From positions 62,001 to 126,000 of the forward strand of contig JAQZBQ010000005.1 of assembly GCA_029237825.1 (NCBI GenBank): a stretch of DNA of 64,000 nucleotides, written 5' to 3'. This DNA comes from Bacteroidota bacterium (lineage in GTDB: Bacteria; Bacteroidota; Bacteroidia; B-17B0; Aurantibacillaceae). The number at the start of each line of letters is the position of its first letter. Within the stretch, counting starts at the first letter, position 1. This document shows positions 1-9,223 of the stretch, piece by piece. The position numbers were made by a program, and so were the translations under genes. Below the pieces are notes generated by a model. It was not told the origin of the DNA. It ran no database searches and saw only the letters and a program-made list of their open reading frames with translations.

Positions 1-1
1 G

Positions 2-34
2 CACCAAGGTATCACGGAAGTAACTATTAATTAA
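2..34 (+). CDS. Possible C-terminal tail of an upstream gene (truncated by window edge)
   Basis: One frame from the left edge reads ten codons ending HQGITEVTIN before a TAA stop, 15 bp ahead of the alanine dehydrogenase start. The alternating polar/hydrophobic residues resemble a final beta strand. In related Bacteroidota the gene upstream of alanine dehydrogenase is often tsaE, so this could be its end. That is inference from gene order only; the other two forward frames also stop nearby, so the call is weak. Confidence 0.25.
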   Translation, partial: HQGITEVTIN

Positions 35-49
35 AGAAACCGATCAGTT

Positions 50-1267
50 ATGGTAATGAGTAAAGATGTTTTATTTTCTTTAACTAAAGGTGGTTATGCA
101 CCTCAGGAAGAAATGCTGGAAGTAGCCCGGAAAAAGGGAAAACTTTATATAGGGATTCCTAAAGAAATGGCTTTTCAGGAAAACAGGGTACCGTTAGTTC
201 CCGATGCGGTTGCACTGCTTGTAAATAACGGACATAAGATAGTTGTAGAAGCCGGTGCGGGAACCAACGCGCATTTTGAAGATACAGATTACAGCGAGGC
301 CGGTGCTGAAATTGCTTATTCGGCCGAAGAAGTTTATAAAGCAGACATTATCTTAAAAATTGCCCCTCCAACACTGGAAGAAATTGAATGCATGAAAACA
401 AAACAAACCTTGTTTTCTGCACTCCAACTTACAGTACAACCGGAGGATTTTTTGAAAAAGCTGGTAGCAAAAAAATTAAATTGTGTTGCTTTTGATTTAA
501 TTACCGATGACGCAGGTATTTTTCCTGTGATCCGTGCGATGGGTGAAATTGCAGGTGGTGCATCTATTTTGGTTGCCGCCGAATTGCTAAGTAACGCCAA
601 TAATGGGGTAGGTTCTTTGCTGGGCGGTATTAGCGGTATTTCGCCTACGGAAGTGGTAATTATTGGTGCAGGAACTGTTGGTGAATTTGCAGCGAGGGCT
701 GCTTTAGGCTTAGGTGCTACCGTGAAAGTGTTTGATAATTCAACTTCACGGTTGAGGCGATTACAAAGCCAACTCGGCACGCGAATCTTTACTTCGGTTA
801 TTGTACCAAAAGTTTTGGAAAAACATTTAAAATCTGCTGACGTGGCAATTGGCGCGCTCCGGGCATCAAAAGGAAGAACGCCCTGTATAGTTTCAGATGA
901 AATGGTAACCGAAATGAAAGCCGGTTCTGTTATTATTGATGTAAGTATTGACCAGGGTGGAGTGTTTGAAACTTCTTCTGTTACTAATCACACTAAGCCT
1001 GTATTTAGAAAACATGGAGTAATTCACTATTGTGTACCTAATATCCCTTCGCGTGTAGCACGAACGGCCTCATACGCGTTCAGTAATATATTTCAGCAGA
1101 TTTTGATGAACATGGGTGATGAAGGCGGCTTTGACAGTCTCGTGAGAAAAGATGCCGGTGTTCGAACAGGTGTTTATATTTATAACGGTATCCTTACTAA
1201 TCAATACCTTGGAGAAACATTTAACCTGCCTCATAAAGACATTAACCTTTTGATGGCAGCCATGTAA
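50..1267 (+). CDS. ald: Alanine dehydrogenase
   Basis: Catalyses NAD-dependent, reversible oxidative deamination of L-alanine to pyruvate and ammonia in the cytoplasm. The 405-residue protein has the AlaDh/PNT N-terminal domain (about 32-165; IGIPKEM and RVPLVPD motifs) followed by a Rossmann NAD-binding domain with GAGTVG near 207-211. It is about 35 residues longer than classical alanine dehydrogenases because of an N-terminal extension and a C-terminal tail, which is usual for the Bacteroidota form. The family is related to the alpha subunit of proton-translocating transhydrogenase, but no membrane part or beta subunit follows, so alanine dehydrogenase is preferred. A second in-frame ATG lies two codons downstream and is an equally possible start. 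A short downstream gap (73 bp) suggests it could be co-transcribed with the next two genes. Confidence 0.9.
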   Translation: MVMSKDVLFSLTKGGYAPQEEMLEVARKKGKLYIGIPKEMAFQENRVPLVPDAVALLVNNGHKIVVEAGAGTNAHFEDTDYSEAGAEIAYSAEEVYKADIILKIAPPTLEEIECMKTKQTLFSALQLTVQPEDFLKKLVAKKLNCVAFDLITDDAGIFPVIRAMGEIAGGASILVAAELLSNANNGVGSLLGGISGISPTEVVIIGAGTVGEFAARAALGLGATVKVFDNSTSRLRRLQSQLGTRIFTSVIVPKVLEKHLKSADVAIGALRASKGRTPCIVSDEMVTEMKAGSVIIDVSIDQGGVFETSSVTNHTKPVFRKHGVIHYCVPNIPSRVARTASYAFSNIFQQILMNMGDEGGFDSLVRKDAGVRTGVYIYNGILTNQYLGETFNLPHKDINLLMAAM

Positions 1268-1340
1268 TCTTAAGCATTTACGTGATTATTTTTTATGCAT
1301 TCACTTACTTCTTTAAGCACTTTAATTTCAATTTAACCTT

Positions 1341-1742
1341 ATGTCTTTTTGGCAACGTTTTCGACTCTTCCTTATTGGCTTTGTTCCCGGATGCATCATT
1401 TTGTTCTTTATTGTTAAGAAAACAGGTTGTACCAGCCCGAATGAATTAAAAATGCTGGAATTGCAACATCAATATTTAGTGCTCGGAGATAAAGCCGCGT
1501 GCAAATTAAAATGCCTTGTAATGATTGATAAAGGCTTCAAAGTTAACATGCGAAATTTTCAGGTAAACTATGACTTGAGTGATGTTCACAGGAAACCCTA
1601 CGGCATGTATTACCTTCAAGCAAAAAATGCGAAGGATGCACGTTATGAATTTATAGCGGAAGATAAAGACACGGTTACTTTCGTCAGTGATATCAAATTA
1701 CTTCAAAATTCTGGAAACTGTTCTTGTGACATACTTCACTAA
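1341..1742 (+). CDS. Small membrane-anchored conserved protein, possibly DUF4258-like
   Basis: I do not recognise a firm function. The 133-residue protein starts with a short basic stretch and one hydrophobic segment (about 8-25), which would anchor it in the inner membrane or act as an uncleaved signal. The remainder is a small alpha/beta domain with several Cys residues (around 30, 54, 58 and a C-terminal CSC). Small Cys-containing proteins of this kind follow alanine dehydrogenase in other Bacteroidota and are sometimes labelled DUF4258; that link is from gene order and overall look and is unproven. Its stop codon overlaps the next start by one base (TAATG), so the two are translationally linked. 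Confidence 0.7.
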   Translation: MSFWQRFRLFLIGFVPGCIILFFIVKKTGCTSPNELKMLELQHQYLVLGDKAACKLKCLVMIDKGFKVNMRNFQVNYDLSDVHRKPYGMYYLQAKNAKDARYEFIAEDKDTVTFVSDIKLLQNSGNCSCDILH

Positions 1743-2302
1743 TGGAAAGCAGATTTAAGACCGATTTATCCAAATTTAATAACGACTGGTACAAAAAAGG
1801 TGGCGGATCGGTAAAACGCATATCCTGGTATATCATAAATGCGCTTTTCTTCAATTCCGCTTTTCCCATCATTTCTTTTAAACGTTTCTTATTACGCTTG
1901 TTTGGCGCAAAAATCGGAAAAAACGTCATTATTAAACCATATGTAAATATTAAATATCCATGGCACCTTCGAATAGGCAACCAGGTTTGGATTGGAGAAC
2001 GTGTGTGGATTGACAACTTAGGACTTGTTGTGTTGCACGATAATACCTGTGTTTCACAAGGCGCAATGTTGTTGTGCGGGAATCATCATTATAAAAAAGT
2101 AGCTTTTGATTTAATCGTGGGCAACATCACAATTGAAGAAGGAGCATGGATTGGGGCTCAATGTGTAGTATGTCCCGGAGTTAAAGTGGGAAGTCACGCC
2201 GTGCTAACGGTAAATAGTGTGGCTACAAACCGCCTTGAACCCTGGGGAATTTATCAGGGTAATCCGGCAGTAAAAATTAAAGAGCGGGTAATCAAAGGGT
2301 AA
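1742..2302 (+). CDS. WcaF-like hexapeptide-repeat acyltransferase
   Basis: Probable O-acetyltransferase acting on a sugar during exopolysaccharide or surface glycan synthesis. The 186-residue protein has an N-terminal helical region (about 1-55) and a left-handed beta-helix of hexapeptide repeats (about 57-175), with features of the WcaF/LbH subgroup: IGNQVWIGERVWIDNL, an active-site-type GNHHY (in place of the commoner GSHD), GAWIGAQCVVCPGV and the terminal GNPAVKI. The cofactor is expected to be acetyl-CoA. It overlaps the gene before it by one base. It ends immediately next to the stop codon of the leftward GlmU-like gene, with no bases between them. The natural substrate cannot be read from the sequence. 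Confidence 0.85.
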   Translation: MESRFKTDLSKFNNDWYKKGGGSVKRISWYIINALFFNSAFPIISFKRFLLRLFGAKIGKNVIIKPYVNIKYPWHLRIGNQVWIGERVWIDNLGLVVLHDNTCVSQGAMLLCGNHHYKKVAFDLIVGNITIEEGAWIGAQCVVCPGVKVGSHAVLTVNSVATNRLEPWGIYQGNPAVKIKERVIKG

Positions 2303-3478
2303 TTAATTCCTGAATTTCTTCGTATCCTTAAATATAGTTTCCAGAATTTTCTTTTCGTCCTCTGAAATTTTTAATCCACGACGCGCGTAAACCCGCTGTG
2401 CTGTTTCAAGCATTTTATCAAACCGGTATTCTTCCATACCTTCTGCGCCACCCCAACTAAAGTCTGGTATGTGAGTTGGAGGAAAACCTCCTCCAAAAAT
2501 ATTTGCTCCAACTCCAGCAACAGTTCCAGTATTAAACATGGTATTGATGCCGCATTTACTGTGGTCACCCATAATTAAACCACAAAACTGTAAACCAGTA
2601 TCCACCGGTCTCTCCTCTACATAACTAAACAATTTTACATTGCCATAATTATTTTTAAGGTTTGAATTGTTGGAGTCGGCGCCTAAATTGCACCATTCCC
2701 CAATAACACTATTTCCTAAAAAACCGTCGTGGGCCTTATTACTGAATCCAAAAATAACCGAATTATTTATTTCTCCACCAACTTTGCTATAAGGACCAAT
2801 TGTTGTGGGACCATAAACTTTTGTACCTAATTTTAAAGCAGAATGTTCGCAAAGGGCAAAGGGGCCGCGTACAACAGAGCCTTCCATAATTTCAGAATCC
2901 TTACCAACGTAAATAGGACCACTCTTTGTATTTAAAATTGCCGCTTCTATTATAGCGCCCTCCTCAATAAAAACCTCTGATGTATTTCCAATAACAGTAT
3001 TGGTTGATGAAAGCGGAAGGGAATTTCGACCATGTGTTAGCAATGCGAAATCACTTTTTATTGCTTCTCCATTTTTAGAAAAAATATCCCATACATAGTC
3101 TACTCTTAATGCTCTTGCTTCAACCTCTTTAGCAACATTTAGTGCAGAGGTAATATCAATCCTGTTTTCACTGCATCGGAATGCAATGAGTTTTCCATTT
3201 GACTTGATCCCTTCACCCGTTTCTAAATGCGATATCTGTTTAACTAAATCGCTATCGGGACAAATGCTGCCATTTATAAATAATGTTTCTCCGTGCACTG
3301 GAAGGGCATATTTTTCCTGAAGATGGGACTGACTTTGAAAAGTCATCTTACAGTTCAAAAAATGTTCCCATTTCTCAGTGATCGTTAATATTCCAATACG
3401 AATTTCTGAAACAGGTTTTGTAAAAGTTAACGGCAATAAATTGTGCCATGTAAGATCATCGAACAATGTATAATTCAT
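2303..3478 (-). CDS. GlmU-like sugar-phosphate nucleotidyltransferase/acetyltransferase (Bacteroidota type)
   Basis: Member of the alternative GlmU family of Bacteroidota, thought to supply UDP-N-acetylglucosamine or a related nucleotide sugar for peptidoglycan and glycans. The 391-residue protein has a divergent nucleotidyltransferase-like N-terminal half beginning YTLFDDLTWHNLLPLTF and FTKPVSEIRIGILTI, then a left-handed beta-helix of hexapeptide repeats (about 165-330) and a C-terminal helical tail. The classical GlmU glycine-rich nucleotide loop is absent, as is normal for this family. It is the last gene of the leftward block: its ATG lies one base after the stop of the Ig-repeat barrel gene, so they are very probably co-transcribed. 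The link between a nucleotide-sugar enzyme and surface proteins is not explained by the sequence. Confidence 0.85.
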   Translation of the reverse strand: MNYTLFDDLTWHNLLPLTFTKPVSEIRIGILTITEKWEHFLNCKMTFQSQSHLQEKYALPVHGETLFINGSICPDSDLVKQISHLETGEGIKSNGKLIAFRCSENRIDITSALNVAKEVEARALRVDYVWDIFSKNGEAIKSDFALLTHGRNSLPLSSTNTVIGNTSEVFIEEGAIIEAAILNTKSGPIYVGKDSEIMEGSVVRGPFALCEHSALKLGTKVYGPTTIGPYSKVGGEINNSVIFGFSNKAHDGFLGNSVIGEWCNLGADSNNSNLKNNYGNVKLFSYVEERPVDTGLQFCGLIMGDHSKCGINTMFNTGTVAGVGANIFGGGFPPTHIPDFSWGGAEGMEEYRFDKMLETAQRVYARRGLKISEDEKKILETIFKDTKKFRN

Positions 3479-3479
3479 C

Positions 3480-6473
3480 TTATCTTGGATTGATAGGTGT
3501 ACTTTTAGGACTTAAAGAAGGGGTTCCGCTTCCGCGTCCTGAATTATTAATTCGAATTGAATCATTTCGGTTAGGACATTCACCTTCTTTATCACCATGA
3601 TCAAGATGGGCTTTTAACGCAGAAATTGGAATCGTTATGGTTTGTGGATTTCCTTCATTTCCAGGTGGTATGTGACAAATCGTAACTTTTCTCTCATCTG
3701 TTGGATTTACATCCGCTGGCTGAATAGTTCCCGTTGTTCCCCTTGCATTTCTATATACAACAGACTCCGATTTTGTTGAAACTCCGGCGGAGTTGGATGC
3801 GGTAACTTTTAACATATTGTTGCCAGCTACAAGTGTGGTGCTGAAACTGCCTATAGTAGCATTAAAACCGAATGCCGTTACCTGCTTGCCATTTAACTCA
3901 ACCGATATTTGTTGCTTCGTAGCATTTACAACTTTAAACTCAAAGGTATATACAGGTGAAAAAACGACTTGCTTTTTAGAAGGGCTTGTAATGGAAACAA
4001 TTGGGAGCACTTCTGTTTCACCTGGTTGGGTAACATTAACAGATGGAGTATTTTTTATAATCACTGAGGGCGCGTAGGTAATTTTAACCTGTTTAAAATC
4101 TGTTCCACTTGAATTTGTTCCGCGGACAATCACTGTATTTTCTCCTACTTTCAATTTTGATTGAAAACTCACTTCCTTCCCAACGGCGTCAAAATTAAAA
4201 TTTGAAAGAGGAATACCGTTAACGGATACTTGAATTCCTGACTTTGAACTCACATTTAGTACTGAAAACTGGAAATTATAATTAAGATTTTGGGTTGAGC
4301 TTTCAGCTAAAGCTGGTAATTTTAAATTAACCGTTGGAGGTCCAGAATTTTTCACAAATCTGAAATTTATTGAACGCACTTTCTTGTCGGAGCCATGGTT
4401 ATTTACAGCTTCCACTTCAAGCATGTTGGTTCCTTGAACCAGCATTGCTGGGTACACTAAATTAAATCCATCAAAAGTAAAGTTAGTAACTGGCGACCCA
4501 TTAAAAATTACTTTAACAGATTGTGCACCTGCAACATTACTAACAGTTGCTTTAAAAGTAAAATTAGGATTCATAATGGTAGTTGCATCTACTGATGGTG
4601 TTAGAATGCTAACTATCGGAGGAGTTTTTTGTTCAATTTGAGCGGAATAGTTAATTGCAATTTGCTTCGAATCTACTCCCGAACTATTTGTTGCCTTCAC
4701 GAATAAAATATTGCTGCCGCTAACAAGTTGCGTATTGAATAGCAATTCCTTAGAAGCAGAGCTATATGTGAAATTAGTTTGAGGGTTATTGTTAAATAAT
4801 ACCTCAATATCTGACTTTGACGAAACATTTAGAACACCAAGTTTAAACGTATACATTGCGACGCTTGAATTATTGATGGGACCGGCTGGATCGATCAGAT
4901 TTACGATAGGCGGTGAAAGTTTTTCTTTCCTGTAAATGATGTGTGTTACCTTGGTATCTTCGCCTATGGTATTATTGGCAGTTATACTGATGGAGTTTGT
5001 GCCTTCCTTTAGCGGTGCCGTAAAAGAAACCTCCTTATTTGCTGGGTTAAAAGCGAACGGTGTAGATACTCCATTGAAGTATACTGCAATATTCTTTTTT
5101 TCAGTGACATTAGAAACTTGCGCTAACACATTAAATGAATTTGAGACCACTGAACTTCCAGCCTGTACTGGATTAATATAAGACACGAGCGGCGGATTTC
5201 CTCCGGCTTTTAAAGGCTCATAAACTACGGAACTTTGTTTACTTACAGTGCCAGCAGAGTTTGAAGCCACAATATCAATCAAGTTAGTTCCCTCTGACAA
5301 TAACGCACTATAACTTAACACGTTTGATTTTAAATCATAAGAAAAATCATTTCGAGCCACGCCGTTAAGCTTAAACTGAATGGATTTTTGAGAAGCTACG
5401 TTCAAAACTTTTGCTGAGATTTTATAACGCTGATCAGTTACACTGTATGCATTAGTTGGTGGGGTAACGTAACTGATCACCGGTTTTTCCAGGCGTGGCG
5501 GTACAGCAGTATTATTTGAAACAGGATTTGGATTGTTCGTTACTACTGATGAGGAAGGAACTGGAGTCGTAAGAATTGGATTAGGATTGACAGTTTCAGT
5601 AACCGGAGGCGACGATTTGAATTTCTTTTTTCCTCTTAAAGTAAATAAAAAGTTCAAACCTGTATAATGGTAATAATCTTTATTTCCCGCGATCCGGTCA
5701 TTATTCAATCTTAATTTTCCGTCAAGTAAATCTGCATTGGTTCCCTGAGGTAACGTAATTTTATATTCCAAAAGAAGTGAAAATCCCGGTGAAAACTGAT
5801 ATCCTAAGCCAATACCGCCCGAAGGTGAAAACGTTACCAAATTGCCGTGCCTGCTCCCATAAGCATATGATTCATAGTCTTTATCAATTAATCCCTTGTA
5901 TGCATTCAATGCTTTTGTTTGATTGCCAGAAGAGTCAATTTTACTAAAATCATACATTTTCTTATTACCATCCAGTAAATCGGTCATAGTGCGAAAGCTC
6001 GTAACCCCTACTCCGCCCCATAAATTTAGAATAACACCTGTTCTCTCTCTCAACCGGTTAAATGATAACTGCAATTCCAGAGAGCCTTCACCAAGGGTCA
6101 TTTTATAATTGTCAAAAACATATTGACGGTGTGAGGGAAGCGAATCGCTAAAGTTTACCAAAGGATCATAATTTCCGTTATATGCGTCGTTGGACTTTAC
6201 AAAATAATTTCGATTAAAATCCATCCCATAAGTATTTGCACCAAGATATCGACCTCTGATTGCAAATGAAAAGAAGTTTGTATGGTTTTCGCCTAAACCT
6301 TTTTCTAAGGTAAAGCCGCCGGCCATACCCCAACAGCTATAATAATCTGCTGTTTGCCAGGAACCTCCCAAATTTAAACCCAACCGCCACGCATTATGGT
6401 AACGCGCATTATCTTTCTGGGAAAAAGCCGTGATGGAAATGAAAGTTAAAAGGAGAATAAAAATTTTCTTCAT
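3480..6473 (-). CDS. Outer-membrane beta-barrel protein with six Ig-like repeats
   Basis: A 997-residue exported protein. Residues 1-19 are a signal peptide (KKIFILLLTFISITAFSQ). About 25-285 resembles an outer-membrane beta-barrel (repeated aromatic beta strands, GLGYQFSPGFSLLLEYKITLP). A Pro/Thr/Asn linker (about 290-325) leads to six tandem Ig-like modules of roughly 95 residues, each with the pattern NV...I.V.FNG....F.F....L..G.N...V.A.N..G. The C-terminus carries a Cys/His-rich ICHIPPGN...AHLDHGD module and a Ser/Pro tail. I infer that the barrel sits in the outer membrane and the repeats form a stalk. There is no recognisable T9SS sorting domain. It lies 61 bp after the PorE-like gene and one base before the GlmU-like gene. 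No name is assigned. Confidence 0.8.
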   Translation of the reverse strand: MKKIFILLLTFISITAFSQKDNARYHNAWRLGLNLGGSWQTADYYSCWGMAGGFTLEKGLGENHTNFFSFAIRGRYLGANTYGMDFNRNYFVKSNDAYNGNYDPLVNFSDSLPSHRQYVFDNYKMTLGEGSLELQLSFNRLRERTGVILNLWGGVGVTSFRTMTDLLDGNKKMYDFSKIDSSGNQTKALNAYKGLIDKDYESYAYGSRHGNLVTFSPSGGIGLGYQFSPGFSLLLEYKITLPQGTNADLLDGKLRLNNDRIAGNKDYYHYTGLNFLFTLRGKKKFKSSPPVTETVNPNPILTTPVPSSSVVTNNPNPVSNNTAVPPRLEKPVISYVTPPTNAYSVTDQRYKISAKVLNVASQKSIQFKLNGVARNDFSYDLKSNVLSYSALLSEGTNLIDIVASNSAGTVSKQSSVVYEPLKAGGNPPLVSYINPVQAGSSVVSNSFNVLAQVSNVTEKKNIAVYFNGVSTPFAFNPANKEVSFTAPLKEGTNSISITANNTIGEDTKVTHIIYRKEKLSPPIVNLIDPAGPINNSSVAMYTFKLGVLNVSSKSDIEVLFNNNPQTNFTYSSASKELLFNTQLVSGSNILFVKATNSSGVDSKQIAINYSAQIEQKTPPIVSILTPSVDATTIMNPNFTFKATVSNVAGAQSVKVIFNGSPVTNFTFDGFNLVYPAMLVQGTNMLEVEAVNNHGSDKKVRSINFRFVKNSGPPTVNLKLPALAESSTQNLNYNFQFSVLNVSSKSGIQVSVNGIPLSNFNFDAVGKEVSFQSKLKVGENTVIVRGTNSSGTDFKQVKITYAPSVIIKNTPSVNVTQPGETEVLPIVSITSPSKKQVVFSPVYTFEFKVVNATKQQISVELNGKQVTAFGFNATIGSFSTTLVAGNNMLKVTASNSAGVSTKSESVVYRNARGTTGTIQPADVNPTDERKVTICHIPPGNEGNPQTITIPISALKAHLDHGDKEGECPNRNDSIRINNSGRGSGTPSLSPKSTPINPR
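3570..3693 (-). other. ICHIPPGN/HLDHGD Cys-His module
   Basis: This part of the barrel protein encodes a short motif beginning TICHIPPGN and ending AHLDHGD followed by a Cys. The two Cys and four His are spaced in a way I associate with a recurring but poorly described module in secreted proteins of Bacteroidota and other phyla. Metal binding or a disulfide is possible; neither is shown by the sequence. Confidence 0.6.
3750..5505 (-). repeat. Six tandem Ig-like repeats (about 95 residues each)
   Basis: The protein-level repeat unit starts with PPxVxxxxP, contains an FNG turn in the middle and ends with a G-T-N...V.A.N..G strand and a final YxxxK-type linker. Six copies can be counted by eye. 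They are clearly diverged from each other at the base level, so this is not a recent expansion. Confidence 0.8.
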
Positions 6474-6534
6474 GGTACTTAAGATCTTGAGGATAACGGT
6501 GTTTTGACCTAAAGTTAATAAAATTAACTTAAAC

Positions 6535-9201
6535 CTAAAGCTTACCGCTTTCTACAATTTTAAACTCGGTTCGTCTGTTTTTTGCATGTTCTTCTTCTGA
6601 ACATTCCGAATCATTTGCGCATTTATTAAGCAATTTACTTTCGCCATAACCAATTGCCTTAAGACGGGTTTTTGCAATGCCTTTGGCTATCAGGTAATCA
6701 ACAGCCGCTTTTGCCCGCTTTTGAGAAAGCGTCATATTAAAAACATCCGAACTTCTGGAATCTGTATGCGAGCTGATTTCGATATTCAAATTTTTATTGG
6801 AATTTAAAACCGTTATTACTTTGTCGAGAATATTTTTTCCGGCAGCATCAATCTTAAAATCGCCATATGCATAGTACAAACTTTCAATAATCGTAATCGC
6901 TTTCTGCATTTCCTTATTTTTCAAATTGAGCACTTCAAGCCATGGGTCATCAACGGAGTAATCACCCATTGCCGTTCGGTCAACTTCAAGGAGGTCAAAT
7001 TGAAAGCCCCCCTTGGAGGTCCGCTTGATTTCACGGTAAATTCTACCTTTTGAATCCGCAACATAAACTTTCGTCACGGCTGCCATCTGTGGATCCGAAT
7101 CGTCAATACTAAATAAGTAATTTTGATCTGTACCAAGGTTTTTAAAAGAGAATTTCCCGTTACTATCGGTTATAATATTTTCAATTACCTCATTTTTATT
7201 GAAGATGGTAACCTTTGCATTGCTTATTGCCTTTTTATCCTGATCATATAAATATCCGTTTAAGTTCATAATTAGGTCTTTGTCATCAACATTCAGGTCA
7301 GAGATAGCAGATTTATCCACTGCTAATAAGGAGAACTGGAAATTTCCTTTGGCATCAGAACGGGCCACTTTAACTTCCTTACCGCTTTTATTTGTAAGAA
7401 TGATTTTTGAATTTAACGGTACATCATCATCTATTACCGTAATGGAGTAATTCTGATCGAGTGGCAGATTCCTGAAAGCGAAGGCACCAAACTCATTGGT
7501 AGTCGTTTCTTCAACAATATCACCGAATTCATTTTTAATAATTACTTTTTTGTTAGCTAGGGGTTTGCTTGGATTTTCGCCGTACAGTAAATTTCCAGCT
7601 AAACTTAAATCATCCTCGCTATATAAATCAGGCATGCCATTTGGATCAACCGGAAGGTTCTTAAATACAAATTTTTGTCCGGGGCTAACCGAATGCGTAA
7701 TGCGTGTAATTTTTGAATTTTTATCTGCTAAATAATACCTCGACTTGTTCTTTAAGTTGGTTTCATTCCCTTCGATTTCTGCCATGTAAATTTTATCGGC
7801 GTCGAGATCTTTAAAGGCAAAATAACCTTTTTCATTAGTCATAATTGAATCGATCGTTTTGCCGATCGAATCCAACAAATACACTTTAACGTCTTTAGCA
7901 GGATCATTGAGGTTTTCTGTCATCAATACGAATCCTTCAACCGAGGTATTCTTATTGGTATATTTATAATAATAAATATCATCCTCACCTTTCCCTCCCT
8001 CTCGGTTAGAAGAAAAATAACCGACAGAATCGTTTAAAAAAGTTATTCCAAAATCATCTGCTTTACTATTTAAAAGCATTCCCTCGTTTCTATTCAATAA
8101 CCATTTACCATTAAGTTGCTTGGCAGAAAATATATCCAAATCTCCAAAACCCGGCAAACCGTTTGAAGAAAAAAACAAGACTCCATCTTTTTTAATGGAT
8201 GGAAAAACTTCATCGCCGGAAGTGTTAATATCAAAACCTAGGTTCACTGGTTTATCCCAGCTGTCACCATTCCGTTTACATACCCATATATCCTGACCAC
8301 CCATCGTTCCGGGCATGTCGGAGGAGAAATACAAGGTATTGCCGTCAGCGCTTAACGAAGGATGGGCACATGAATAATCGTCGCTATTATAGATAAATGG
8401 CTTGGGCTTCGAAAACGACTTCCCGTTTACCTCGCTAAAATATATTTTTGCACGGTTCACGAAGTTTTTATCCTTCTTGTTTACGATATAATTAACCCGG
8501 GTATATGCGGCCATTTTTCCATCAGCTGAAAAAGTTATAGGCCCATCGTGGTAAGTTGAATTAATCTTTTTTGACAACAACTTTTCCTTTTTCAATTCAT
8601 TGTTCTTCAATTCAGCAGAAAAAATATCCAGGAAAGGCTGATTGTTGGTCAAAGACTTTTCAAAGTCAACAACATCAGCGATTTTTTCACCAACAAAAAT
8701 TAAATTATTGTTTAACACAAACGGACTAAATTCTGACCGTTTTGTATTAATCGACTCCATATTCTTTACTTCATATTCCCTTGGCCGGGATTCCCAATAT
8801 TTAATTTCCTGACAAAATTTGATTGCATTTTTAGCAGTACTGCTGTTTTGATTTTCAGCAAGAAATAATGCATACTGTGTTAAAGCTTCGTTGTATTTAT
8901 TATTTGACTTTAAGACATTTCCATAATTATAATTCACTTCTGAAGGAACTTTTCCAATTGCAACGGCTTTAGCGTAATACATTTCGGCTTCGGGGTAATT
9001 ATTCAAAATCCGATAACAATCCGCGAGCCGAATCATGGCCTGTTGCTTTTCAGGCGAATTGCCTTCTGCCACTTTTTGATACACCGGGATTGCCTTTGCA
9101 TAATTAAAGTCAGAAAAGTGCTTTTCCGCTTTTTTCATCTGACCAAAAGCGATGGATGACAAAAAAAGAACAGAAGTAAAAAGTAAACTAATTTTTTTCA
9201 T
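6535..9201 (-). CDS. PorE-like periplasmic protein: TPR, PD40 propeller, carboxypeptidase-regulatory-like and OmpA domains
   Basis: Probable peptidoglycan-anchored partner of the type IX secretion system. The 888-residue protein has a signal peptide (1-19), TPR repeats (about 20-130), a WD40-like PD40 propeller (about 155-410; SADGNTLYFSSDMPGTMGG), three or more carboxypeptidase-regulatory-like beta domains (about 425-755) and a C-terminal OmpA domain (about 775-885) with SSHTDSRSSD and the NRRTEF peptidoglycan-binding motif. This order matches PorE of Porphyromonas gingivalis. The frame is open 24 codons further upstream, but that would overlap the PorP/SprF gene and bury the signal peptide, so the ATG before KKISLLF is chosen. 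It starts 22 bp after the PorP/SprF stop; that pairing is common in T9SS organisms. Confidence 0.87.
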   Translation of the reverse strand: MKKISLLFTSVLFLSSIAFGQMKKAEKHFSDFNYAKAIPVYQKVAEGNSPEKQQAMIRLADCYRILNNYPEAEMYYAKAVAIGKVPSEVNYNYGNVLKSNNKYNEALTQYALFLAENQNSSTAKNAIKFCQEIKYWESRPREYEVKNMESINTKRSEFSPFVLNNNLIFVGEKIADVVDFEKSLTNNQPFLDIFSAELKNNELKKEKLLSKKINSTYHDGPITFSADGKMAAYTRVNYIVNKKDKNFVNRAKIYFSEVNGKSFSKPKPFIYNSDDYSCAHPSLSADGNTLYFSSDMPGTMGGQDIWVCKRNGDSWDKPVNLGFDINTSGDEVFPSIKKDGVLFFSSNGLPGFGDLDIFSAKQLNGKWLLNRNEGMLLNSKADDFGITFLNDSVGYFSSNREGGKGEDDIYYYKYTNKNTSVEGFVLMTENLNDPAKDVKVYLLDSIGKTIDSIMTNEKGYFAFKDLDADKIYMAEIEGNETNLKNKSRYYLADKNSKITRITHSVSPGQKFVFKNLPVDPNGMPDLYSEDDLSLAGNLLYGENPSKPLANKKVIIKNEFGDIVEETTTNEFGAFAFRNLPLDQNYSITVIDDDVPLNSKIILTNKSGKEVKVARSDAKGNFQFSLLAVDKSAISDLNVDDKDLIMNLNGYLYDQDKKAISNAKVTIFNKNEVIENIITDSNGKFSFKNLGTDQNYLFSIDDSDPQMAAVTKVYVADSKGRIYREIKRTSKGGFQFDLLEVDRTAMGDYSVDDPWLEVLNLKNKEMQKAITIIESLYYAYGDFKIDAAGKNILDKVITVLNSNKNLNIEISSHTDSRSSDVFNMTLSQKRAKAAVDYLIAKGIAKTRLKAIGYGESKLLNKCANDSECSEEEHAKNRRTEFKIVESGKL

Positions 9202-9223
9202 AAAGATCAAATGCAATATTAAA

